A program made the translations under genes and the position numbers. The notes under the pieces are model-generated. The model worked only from the letters and a program-made list of their open reading frames with translations. It was not told the DNA's origin and made no database searches. 64,000 nucleotides of DNA from NCBI RefSeq assembly GCF_014692875.1, contig NZ_CP061171.1, forward strand, positions 1,426,001 through 1,490,000. Reading direction: 5' to 3'. Origin of the DNA: Pedobacter riviphilus. GTDB lineage: Bacteria > Bacteroidota > Bacteroidia > Sphingobacteriales > Sphingobacteriaceae. Of the stretch, positions 17,501 to 24,722 are shown piece after piece; the stretch's first letter is position 1, and each line of letters opens with the position of its first letter.

Positions 17501-17906
17501 TAAATTATTCAATGCCGTAAAACGTACAACTTATAGTGCAAGTGGTCCTTCTTACAATAAACTGGTAGGCATTCTTGATGCCTGGTCGCCAGAGAATCCA
17601 GGTGGCAAAGTGCCGATTATTTCAACCAGCGATGCCAACGGAAATTTTGCAGCTTCTGATTTTTATGTAGAAAACGGTTCTTATCTGCGTATCCGTAATG
17701 TAACCTTAGGTTATAGCTTGCCAAATAAATTAACCAATAAGTTAAAAACAGGTGCAGTTAGGATTTATGCTTCTGCTAATAATTTATTTACCATCACTAA
17801 ATACTCAGGCTTTGATCCGGAAATAGGAATGGATAACTATGGATTGGACGTTGGTCGTTACCCACAAGCCAGAAGCTTTATCCTTGGTTTAAGTGTAAAT
17901 TTATAA
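14559..17906 (+). CDS. SusC/RagA-family TonB-dependent transporter with STN signalling domain
   Basis: This 1115-residue outer-membrane receptor has a signal peptide to about residue 40 and a secretin/TonB N-terminal (STN) domain at about 45-115. A carboxypeptidase-D-like regulatory domain follows at about 127-205, then a plug starting at VVVVGYGTQKKETLTGAIS and a large beta barrel ending in ILGLSVNL. The STN domain is what contacts the FecR-type anti-sigma, fitting the upstream genes. The protein should import a ligand captured by the SusD lipoprotein encoded next. The substrate is suggested only by the phosphodiesterase/phosphatase gene at the end of the operon. Confidence 0.95.
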   Translation: MKTTSAKRTQALHKIMKYSCLTFTILCIFCSSILASSGMAQKLEKTTVNITINKGRKMTEIIKEIESRTGLSFVYNPDQLQQKNMLVSGDFTTEPVRSLLDRLGLQVLEKGEYVILNNAVLNKPDRIITGVVRDTAGLALPGVSVKVLGTQSGTITDGNGAYRIEVGADAVLSFSMIGYRTKEAKIGDSQVINMVLSEERSTLADVVVVGYGTQKKETLTGAISIASLDKLSSRSLNSVGEVLAGKTPGVIVTNEGGDPTSTPRINIRGSGGLNGESVLYVIDGSIFLGVPQLNPNDIESISVLKDGSAAIYGARASGGVVLITTKKGKNGKMQISFDAKLGQQSAWRKLQPLNAQQRAQVAATAAKNGGNTILPAFDPSKYPDGQITRTNWMDEVFRDGLLQDYNAAINGGSEKSNYYLSFNYRNAEGIVLNTNTKRYNFRINTEHEVSNWLKVGENFSYSSTNGNGANTSSDYTGALLSAIYYPTNGTPYNPDGSFAGLPGGQFAGDYGDIINPVAELMRIDINNPSNIMVINPYVTLKLAKGLTFKSNLSITKKDTQFKGFTPKRPEVGKPVLSNSLQQNSFQTNDFLAEQILSYKQSFGNHNLDITGGYTFQKTKNYSLYTSGAGFDDESPQYRYLTNATIVQPSTSYFSANALSSLLFRANYNYKEKYLVSLIGRRDGTSILMKDNRTRDYFSASAGWLLTKEDFLKDITWLNELKLRGSYGVLGNLASLRQEDVNPLLVATQSYFGQTPTLQTGYASTVLPNPNIRWAKSKQTNIGLDVTVLGSLSLNADYFIKDINDMILTRPLPGTAGLNSQTINAGKVRDKGVELGLTYSSNKNAEFTYSVNATLTKVNNMVLSLGEGLENMPLSTNFRNELAPLVNRVGQPLYSYYVLKTDGIFQSQAEADNYKNTKGTKIQPNAKAGDFKFVDINGDGSIDSKDRYFAGSAYPDFSYGLSFNASYKNFDFNIFAQGVQGNKLFNAVKRTTYSASGPSYNKLVGILDAWSPENPGGKVPIISTSDANGNFAASDFYVENGSYLRIRNVTLGYSLPNKLTNKLKTGAVRIYASANNLFTITKYSGFDPEIGMDNYGLDVGRYPQARSFILGLSVNL

Positions 17907-17917
17907 TCACAACAATA

Positions 17918-19440
17918 ATGAAAACGAATTTTAAATATATGGCATTTGCCGCCCTTGCTGTTTTTTCATCATGTACCAAACAGCTTGATATTACGCCCGA
18001 AGGCTCTCCATCGGCACAAAATTTTTGGAAAACAAAAGAAGACGCCATCAAGGCTGAAGCAGGAATGTATGAAAACTATAATGCTGAAGACTTTTATGGG
18101 CGTGGAATGTTCTGGTTTATCAATGCCAGTGATGATATGGTTACTGGCCGCAACAAGCCCGAGGCCGATAACATTAAAAACTTTAACCGCACTTATGTAG
18201 GCGGTGGTTATACCGAATCGCAGTGGAGTATGCGTTATGCCATTATCAAACGTGCCAACGATATTATCAACAATGTGCCTAAAATTACTATGGATGAAAG
18301 TTTAAAAAACAGATTATTGGTGATGCTTATTTCAATGCAGGTTTGGTTTATTTTCAGCTGGCCGCAAATTATGGCAACGATAAAGCTGGTGTGCCGATTG
18401 TAACGCCCGATGCCAATCCTGCCATTGCCGTTCCACGTGCTAAAAACGTAAACGAAAATTACGACTACATTATTTCGCTTCTGTTAAAGGCTGCTGATAA
18501 CCTTCCGTTCTTTTCGGCAATGAAACCTACTGATTATGGTAAAGCACATAAAACTGCTGCATGGGCCTATCTCTCAAAAGTTTATCTTTATAAAAAAGAT
18601 TATGCAAATGCTGCTAAGTATGCTGATATGGTCATCACTTCAGGTCAGCATGATTTAATCAATACGGGGTTTGCCGATGTATTTAAAGCAGCTAATAACT
18701 GGTCTAAAGAATATATCTGGTCTGTAGTTTGTACACCAAGCGGTGGCGGAACAGGCTGGGGCAGCAAGCTTCCGGGCGTAATGTTAACCAACAAAGCATG
18801 GGGGATTTACAATGGATGGGGTTATTACCTGCCAACCAAAGAACTTTACGATTCTTACGAGGCTGGCGATCAACGCAGGGAAGCTACTATTTTAAAACCT
18901 GGCGATAAATTTATGTTCTTTGGTGCCGAGCGTAGTTTTACCAAAGATGGAGGAGCGACTTCAAATTACCAGTTTAAAAAATATATGGAGCCTTTTTCTT
19001 ATGCCAACCCAATTCCAACGCACGTTAACCCTAATGGTGATAATGGAACAACAGATCTAAATGTACCCTTAATGCGCTACGCAGAAGTATTGCTGATCAA
19101 AGCAGAAGCTGTAATTAATCTTAGCGGTGCAGGGGCAGGTGATACCGAGCTGAACAAAATCAGACTTCGTGCAGGTTTAGGTGCCAAAACAGGAATGACT
19201 ATCGATGACCTTAAGCGCGAACGCCGCAACGAACTTGCCGGAGAATGGGCTGATCGTCACCGAGATTTGGTGAGATGGGGCGATGCACAGGCCGCTTATG
19301 CAAAACCTTTACACGATTTTGATGGCACTGTAATCTGGCCGGCAAGAAACTTCAATCCACAAGTGCATGATGTATGGGCGGTGCCACAAAGAGAAATTGA
19401 TAACAGTGGGGGTGTAATTAAACAGAACATAGGATGGTAA
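17918..19440 (+). pseudogene. SusD/RagB-family lipoprotein, frameshifted
   Basis: This is the substrate-binding lipoprotein partner of the SusC above. The first part (17918 onward) has a lipoprotein signal ending SSCTKQ and SusD-like sequence through NNVPKITMDESLKNRLL. It then leaves frame near 18319. The frame resumes as GDAYFNAGLVYFQLAANYG and runs to the stop at 19440 with the usual RagB/SusD C-terminus (GGVIKQNIGW). Restoring one G in TTGG(G)TGAT near 18319-18320 gives a continuous 507-residue protein of normal size. Everything else looks intact, so a sequencing error is more likely than a dead gene. The stop overlaps the next start by seven bases. Confidence 0.88.
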
Positions 19441-21296
19441 AATCGAATAAACTGACCCTCCTTTTATTATTGGGTTTAGGCGTACATTCAGTTTCTGCTC
19501 AGCAGAAACTGAATGCCAGTAATGGGCACAGCCATAATGATTATAAGCAGCAGATACCTTTATTGGAAGCCTATTATGCCGGTATGGGATCAATCGAGGC
19601 AGATGTGTTTTACCGTAATGGAGAGTTGTTTGTTGCCCACGAAAGCAGCGAAATCGCCCCGAGTAAAACATTGAAAAAATTATATATTGATCCACTGGTG
19701 GCATTTTTTAAAGATCATGCCAACCATCCTTATCCTGATCCGAAACAAAAACTTCAACTGGTAATTGATATAAAGGAGGATTATGAACACGTGATCCCGA
19801 AATTGCTGGCCGATTTAAAAGGTAACGAACCTGTTTTCGATCAACAGATCAATCCTTCGGCCATTAAAATTGTAATGAGCGGGGCTGTTCCGCCTGCCGG
19901 AAAGTTTAAGGATTATCCATCACTCATCAGTTTTGATGGCCGGCCCGCAAATCAGTACACGAGTGATCAGTTAAAACGCATTGGGATGATCAGCGATGAT
20001 ATTTCTCATTATTCGGTATGGAACGGAAAAGGTACACCAACGCCAACCGATTTAGAAAAAATGAAAGCGGTGATTGCAAAAGTACATGCATTAGGCAAAC
20101 CCTTTCGTTTTTGGGCAACCAAAGATAGTCCGAACAGTTGGAAAGAATTGGAACATATGGGGGTTGATTGGATCGGAACCGACCATCCGGTGGTGTTGAA
20201 AGATTTTTATCAGAACAGGACTAAACTAGAGTACAGCAATCCGAAAGCATATAAGCCTTACCAGCCAACTTACAAGAGCGATGGATTAAAAACCAAAGCT
20301 AAAAATGTTATTCTTCTAATAGGAGATGGAATGGGACTGGCACAAATTCAGGCAGGGTTGAGCGCTAATTTTGGTCAATCTAACATCATCACGATAAAAC
20401 ATCTGGGCCTTTCACGTACAGAAGCTTCGAATTCAGATTTTACCGATTCTGCAGCGGGTGCAACGGCCATGGCTACAGGGCATAAAACCAATAACCGCTA
20501 TATCAGCATCGATTCTACAGGTAAAGCACTTCAATCTATTCCTGATATTTTGGCTCCCTATGGTCTTACAAGCGGAATCATCAGTAGTGGTGATATTACC
20601 GATGCCACACCAGCAGCATTTTATGCTCATCAGCTTGAACGATCTATGACAAAGGAAATTGCAGCCGATTTTCAGAACAGTCATGTTGATATTCTGGTTG
20701 GCTCAAAACGTAAAAGTTTTACCGAAAACCCAGACCAAAAACTGATGGATAAAATCTTGGCCAAGGGTTATATACTGCAGAAAGACCTAAAAAGTTTTGT
20801 TGCCTCAAATGCGAATAAGCAAGTGGTACTTTTAGACGATTCTGCCACGCGGAAAATATTGGAAGGCCGTGGAGAAATGCTGAAGACTTCGTTCTTAAAA
20901 ACGGTTGAATTGCTCTCAAAAAATAAAAAAGGATTTTTCATCATGGCAGAAGGGGCACAGATTGATCATGGCGGGCATGCAAACGATTTGCCTTTTGCGG
21001 TAACCGAACAACAAGATTTCGATCGCCTGGTGGGTGAAGCCTTAAAGTTTGCTGATCAGGATGGCGAAACTTTGGTAATCGTAACTGCCGATCATGAAAC
21101 CGGAGGACTGTCGCTACTGGATGCCTCTTATCGAAAAGGAACCATTCGTGGCAATTTCAGTACAGACGATCATACCAATATCATGGTGCCGGTATTTGCT
21201 TACGGCCCCGGCTCGGAAGCCTTTATGGGGGTATATCCTAACCATCAGATTTTTTATAAAATCATCGAGGCTTATCGTTTAAAGAAAACGCAATAA
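19434..21296 (+). CDS. Fusion of a PLC/GDPD-like phosphodiesterase and an alkaline phosphatase
   Basis: This 620-residue exported protein has a signal peptide of about 22 residues ending VSAQQ. A TIM-barrel domain of the PI-PLC/glycerophosphodiesterase type follows (about 25-270: GHSHNDYKQQ, SIEADVF, VIDIKEDYEHV, GVDWIGTDHP). The second domain is an alkaline phosphatase (about 285-620: NVILLIGDGMG, DSAAGATAMATGHKT with nucleophile S339, GAQIDHGGHAND, IVTADHETGG). The first domain would release a phosphomonoester and the second free phosphate. It is coupled to the SusD gene by overlap and ends the sigma/FecR/SusCD operon, suggesting phosphate scavenging from phosphodiesters. A perfect 31-base palindrome lies over the signal-peptide end. 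Confidence 0.88.
   Translation: MVKSNKLTLLLLLGLGVHSVSAQQKLNASNGHSHNDYKQQIPLLEAYYAGMGSIEADVFYRNGELFVAHESSEIAPSKTLKKLYIDPLVAFFKDHANHPYPDPKQKLQLVIDIKEDYEHVIPKLLADLKGNEPVFDQQINPSAIKIVMSGAVPPAGKFKDYPSLISFDGRPANQYTSDQLKRIGMISDDISHYSVWNGKGTPTPTDLEKMKAVIAKVHALGKPFRFWATKDSPNSWKELEHMGVDWIGTDHPVVLKDFYQNRTKLEYSNPKAYKPYQPTYKSDGLKTKAKNVILLIGDGMGLAQIQAGLSANFGQSNIITIKHLGLSRTEASNSDFTDSAAGATAMATGHKTNNRYISIDSTGKALQSIPDILAPYGLTSGIISSGDITDATPAAFYAHQLERSMTKEIAADFQNSHVDILVGSKRKSFTENPDQKLMDKILAKGYILQKDLKSFVASNANKQVVLLDDSATRKILEGRGEMLKTSFLKTVELLSKNKKGFFIMAEGAQIDHGGHANDLPFAVTEQQDFDRLVGEALKFADQDGETLVIVTADHETGGLSLLDASYRKGTIRGNFSTDDHTNIMVPVFAYGPGSEAFMGVYPNHQIFYKIIEAYRLKKTQ
19485..19515. repeat. Perfect 31-base palindrome inside the signal-peptide coding region
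   Basis: CATTCAGTTTCTGCT, one central C, then its exact reverse complement. Folded in the message it gives a very stable hairpin 51 bases after the start codon of the phosphodiesterase/phosphatase gene. Confidence 0.9.
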
Positions 21297-21319
21297 AAAA
21301 TGGGATAAGTGCTGCATTG

Positions 21320-21360
21320 ATCAGCGGGAAACATTGAGCAATTGGTTTCCCGCTGATTTA
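21320..21360 (+). terminator. Hairpin ending the sigma/FecR/SusCD/phosphatase operon
   Basis: A 13-base perfect stem, ATCAGCGGGAAAC with GTTTCCCGCTGAT, has a 12-base loop. Only a short T tract follows, so it may act as a terminator or as a 3' end stabiliser. Confidence 0.6.
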
Positions 21361-21532
21361 ATATGGTAGCCACAGTTGTTGTATTCGGTTTTTATTACGA
21401 AAGAGGTACAAGATGTGATATAATGTCTCATTAGTACGCTCAATTACTACCGTACTTTTACCCTTTTTGTGTCTGCCTATAGGAATTAAGATTAACATTC
21501 TTAAGCTTTGTGCAGCCTATCTTAATTTGCCT

Positions 21533-21913
21533 ATGTATTACAGCTGTGCAATTGTTGATGATGAACAGCATGCGATTGATTTACTTCATGATTATATTGA
21601 AGACACCTGTTTTTTAAAACTGTTTAGCACCTTTAATAATCCCATTGATGCATTAAAAACAATTAGTGGTGGCGATAGAATCGATTTTCTTTTTTTAGAT
21701 ATAGATATGGATGGAATGAAAGGGACTGAATTGTCTCAGCATCTTCGTTCCAAAGCCAGATTTGTGATTTACGCATCTTCCCACCTTGAAAATGAGGTGA
21801 GAGAAATAGATTCTCACTTTGAATGTTATCTTGGCAAACCGATATCAATGAAACGTTTTGCCGGCACTATTCATAAACTGATGCGGCTTAATAATCTGCC
21901 GATAAACAATTGA
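21533..21913 (+). CDS. Single-domain receiver protein
   Basis: This 126-residue protein consists only of a CheY-like receiver. It has D9/D10, phosphoacceptor D56 (FLFLDIDMDG), ASS at the Thr position and K102 (LGKPIS). The sequence is closest in style to receivers of LytTR regulators but has no output domain. I chose the ATG at 21533 (MYYSCAIVDDE); an upstream reading from 21467 adds a non-homologous leader. The stop is 9 bases before the paralogous hypothetical gene at 21923, so the two are probably co-transcribed and may work together. Confidence 0.82.
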   Translation: MYYSCAIVDDEQHAIDLLHDYIEDTCFLKLFSTFNNPIDALKTISGGDRIDFLFLDIDMDGMKGTELSQHLRSKARFVIYASSHLENEVREIDSHFECYLGKPISMKRFAGTIHKLMRLNNLPINN

Positions 21914-21922
21914 AAATAGCTT

Positions 21923-22390
21923 ATGATCGAACTTACGTACGTTTTTGAACAGGAATTTTTAGAAGATGTACCCTACCAGTTAATGAGGGCCAGTATGGAA
22001 GATCCATGGTTGGTGCTGTCCGGGTGTAAAGTGCTGGGTATTATTGATGAAGTTGAGAACAACTGGACCCAGATAGTTGGTGAAGATATTCCTCCGATGG
22101 CAATTGAAGGGATGGGAGATTTGATTAATATGCAGCAGTTTAGCTGGTTGCCAAATTTGATTAAAAAACAATGGCCTAAGTATGTGCTTGATGTTGTTGT
22201 AGAAAATGCAGGTTGTTACGAAATAATTTGCCATAAAGAGGCTTGTCTTAAACGTTTTCAAGAGCGCTTTACACTAGGTATTCATGCGCTGGCTCAAAGA
22301 GAATCTGCTCTTGTTTTTAAAGTACGGTGCTTTCAGAAATCGGCTAGTTATGAGGTGGTTAAATCTCCCGCAATCGATCGGTACGTTTAG
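21923..22390 (+). CDS. Hypothetical protein, paralogue of the gene at 7859
   Basis: This 155-residue soluble protein has no recognised family. Its relation to the protein at 7859-8347 is visible over the whole length (MIEL start, PW.V, GII..(6)W.Q..GE..P, QQ....LP...K..WPK, FKV). It follows a lone receiver gene by 9 bases, suggesting that the receiver and this protein form a small signalling unit. It has three Cys residues and no membrane segment. A 10-base perfect hairpin follows at 22420-22446. Confidence 0.75.
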   Translation: MIELTYVFEQEFLEDVPYQLMRASMEDPWLVLSGCKVLGIIDEVENNWTQIVGEDIPPMAIEGMGDLINMQQFSWLPNLIKKQWPKYVLDVVVENAGCYEIICHKEACLKRFQERFTLGIHALAQRESALVFKVRCFQKSASYEVVKSPAIDRYV

Positions 22391-22419
22391 TATTTATTCT
22401 ACCTTTTTTAAAGGTAAAC

Positions 22420-22446
22420 ACAGATTCTGGCGAAATCAGAATCTGT
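22420..22446 (+). terminator. Hairpin after the receiver/hypothetical pair
   Basis: ACAGATTCTG pairs perfectly with CAGAATCTGT around a seven-base loop. There is no T run directly after, so termination is uncertain. Confidence 0.4.
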
Positions 22447-22539
22447 CGTGCCTTCAAATTTTACATTAATTCTTGTTTGTTCTAAACACTAATGCCAATG
22501 TAATATTTAAATTTGGCCCAACAAAAACTCTTCTTCAAC

Positions 22540-24315
22540 ATGACCTTTGTAGAAAAATTGCAGGCCCTGCGCCAATTAATGGCTGCTCAAAAAATAGATG
22601 CTTATGTTATTACGGCTGCAGATCCACACATCAGTGAGTATTTACCTGCGCATTATAAAGCCATTCCTTTTGCTTGCGGCTTTACAGGGTCAGCCGGTAC
22701 GCTAGTCATTACTCAGGGTTTTGCGGGGCTATGGACTGATTCACGGTATTTTACGCAGGCAGAAACACAATTAAGTGGTTCTGGTTACGAATTGGTAAAG
22801 TTGAAAGTGCCGCATACCCCCGAATATATCGATTGGTTGCTCCAGGCTTTGCCAAAGGGTGCAAAAGTAGGCTTTAACCACCAGCTGATTACGGTAGGTT
22901 TAGCTCTCGAGATGCAGAATAGTTTAATACAACGAGAAATAGCGATAATTGATGTTGATTTTATCAGCACTATCTGGCTGGATAGGGTAGGGCTACCTAA
23001 AGAAAATGCCTTTTTAATTAGCGAAGAAGCTGCAGGACTTACCATTTCGGCTAAAATAAAAGAGGTAAGAGCTGCTTTAAAAATAAATGGGGCAGATTAT
23101 CATTTCATTTCATCGCTTGATGACATTGCCTGGCTATTTAATTTAAGGGGAAATGATGTAGATTATAATCCTGTAGTTTTAAGTTTTGCTTTAATAACAC
23201 CTGTAGAGGTAAAACTCTTTATGGATAAACAAAAGTTGACGCAAACTGATATTGAAACTTTAAATCAGCAAGGTGTAACTTTACGTCCCTATGCTGAAGT
23301 GGCCGAAGCACTAAAAAATTTACCAAAAGCTACACAGATTTTTATCGATCCAAAACGTACCTGTTTCGGTTTGTATGAATGTTTACCAAGTGGTTCCAAA
23401 ATAATTTCAGGTATTAATCCAAGTACACATTTAAAAAGCTTAAAAAACAGTACTGAAATTAATCATATCCGCAGGGCGATGTTAAACGATGGGGTAGCTT
23501 TAACTAGGTTTTTTAAATGGATGGAAGATCATTTTGGAAAAGAAAAGATTACAGAATGGTCTGCAGCAGAGAAATTAGCTGCGTTTAGGGCAGAACAAAC
23601 ATCTTTCGTGGGTTTGAGTTTCAATACCATAGCTGGTTATAATGCAAATGGTGCATTGCCACATTATAGCATAACGGCAGAAAGCAATCAGGAAATTTTA
23701 GGTGATGGTTTGTTTCTTGTCGATTCCGGAGGTCAGTATTTGTATGGCACAACCGATATTACCAGGGTAATGCCTATTGGTAATTGCTCATCAACCCAGG
23801 CCGATGATTATACCTTGGTGTTAAAAGGCCTGATTGAGGGTTCTAAACTTATCTTTCCGGAGGGTACCAAAGGTTATCAAATCGATTCTATCTGTAGAAA
23901 ACCACTGTGGGAACAGGCTATAAATTTTGGACATGGAACTGGGCATGGTATTGGTTTTTTCCTGAATGTACATGAAGGACCTCAGAATATTAGTCCAGCT
24001 AATGTAGATGTTGTCTTTAAGCCAGGAATGGTAACTTCCATAGAACCTGGGATTTATCGGCCAGGAAAACATGGTGTTCGTATCGAAAACCTGGTTTTAT
24101 GTATTCCTAAGGGAAGTAGTGAATTTGGTGATTTTCTCACTTTTGAAACCTTAACTTTATGTTTTATCGATACCGCTATCATCAATAAAACACTTTTAGC
24201 GGCAGATCAAATCGCCTGGTTAAATCAATATAATCAGCAAGTGTTTGAGCAACTTGAGCCGCACCTTTCAATAGCAGAAGCAAGGTGGTTAAAAGAGAAA
24301 TGTAGATCCATTTAA
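22540..24315 (+). CDS. Aminopeptidase P family protein (M24, three-domain type)
   Basis: This 591-residue Xaa-Pro aminopeptidase of the long, XPNPEP1-like architecture has two creatinase-like N-terminal domains (about 1-300), an M24 'pita-bread' catalytic domain (about 305-525) and a short M24 C-terminal domain. The metal-binding residues are present in FLVDSGGQYLYGTTDITR, HGTGHGIG, VTSIEPGIY and VRIENL. It removes N-terminal residues preceding Pro. There is no signal peptide, so it is probably cytoplasmic. I chose ATG 22540 (MTFVEKLQALR) over an upstream TTG at 22513. A second, shorter aminopeptidase P lies at 30683. Confidence 0.92.
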   Translation: MTFVEKLQALRQLMAAQKIDAYVITAADPHISEYLPAHYKAIPFACGFTGSAGTLVITQGFAGLWTDSRYFTQAETQLSGSGYELVKLKVPHTPEYIDWLLQALPKGAKVGFNHQLITVGLALEMQNSLIQREIAIIDVDFISTIWLDRVGLPKENAFLISEEAAGLTISAKIKEVRAALKINGADYHFISSLDDIAWLFNLRGNDVDYNPVVLSFALITPVEVKLFMDKQKLTQTDIETLNQQGVTLRPYAEVAEALKNLPKATQIFIDPKRTCFGLYECLPSGSKIISGINPSTHLKSLKNSTEINHIRRAMLNDGVALTRFFKWMEDHFGKEKITEWSAAEKLAAFRAEQTSFVGLSFNTIAGYNANGALPHYSITAESNQEILGDGLFLVDSGGQYLYGTTDITRVMPIGNCSSTQADDYTLVLKGLIEGSKLIFPEGTKGYQIDSICRKPLWEQAINFGHGTGHGIGFFLNVHEGPQNISPANVDVVFKPGMVTSIEPGIYRPGKHGVRIENLVLCIPKGSSEFGDFLTFETLTLCFIDTAIINKTLLAADQIAWLNQYNQQVFEQLEPHLSIAEARWLKEKCRSI

Positions 24316-24722
24316 TCATTGTCTAGAGGTATCATCATTGCTGAAGCCGATTTTTCATTAGATGAAGCAATCTTCATGCATCCGCTAGCGGTAGGGGCCT
24401 CAATATAATGGTTATCAGTCTGAACTTGTCGAATACCCTTATCGCTATTTTTTATAACATAAGAGCTTAAATGATCTTATGGTTAATAACGCTTATGCAG
24501 CCAATGTAGTACCAATGGGCTAGGTTTCTCCTCATGTGGTATTAATATGCCTGCTTTGCGTAATCTGGGAGATCACAGAACTGATCATCATATCTCACTG
24601 TAAACTTCCCGTAAATGCACCAATTCTTTACCGATTTTGCGCTATTTTCAACTTAGATACCCGCTTTACTTTTTAAATTTTATTTTTGATTTTAACTACA
24701 TTCCTAAATCTCATTTATCATC
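24316..24722. other. Intergenic region, little visible
   Basis: No plausible gene was seen on either strand. TATTTTTG at 24681-24688 fits a -7 box for the following gene, but no -33 partner is at the right distance. Confidence 0.4.
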
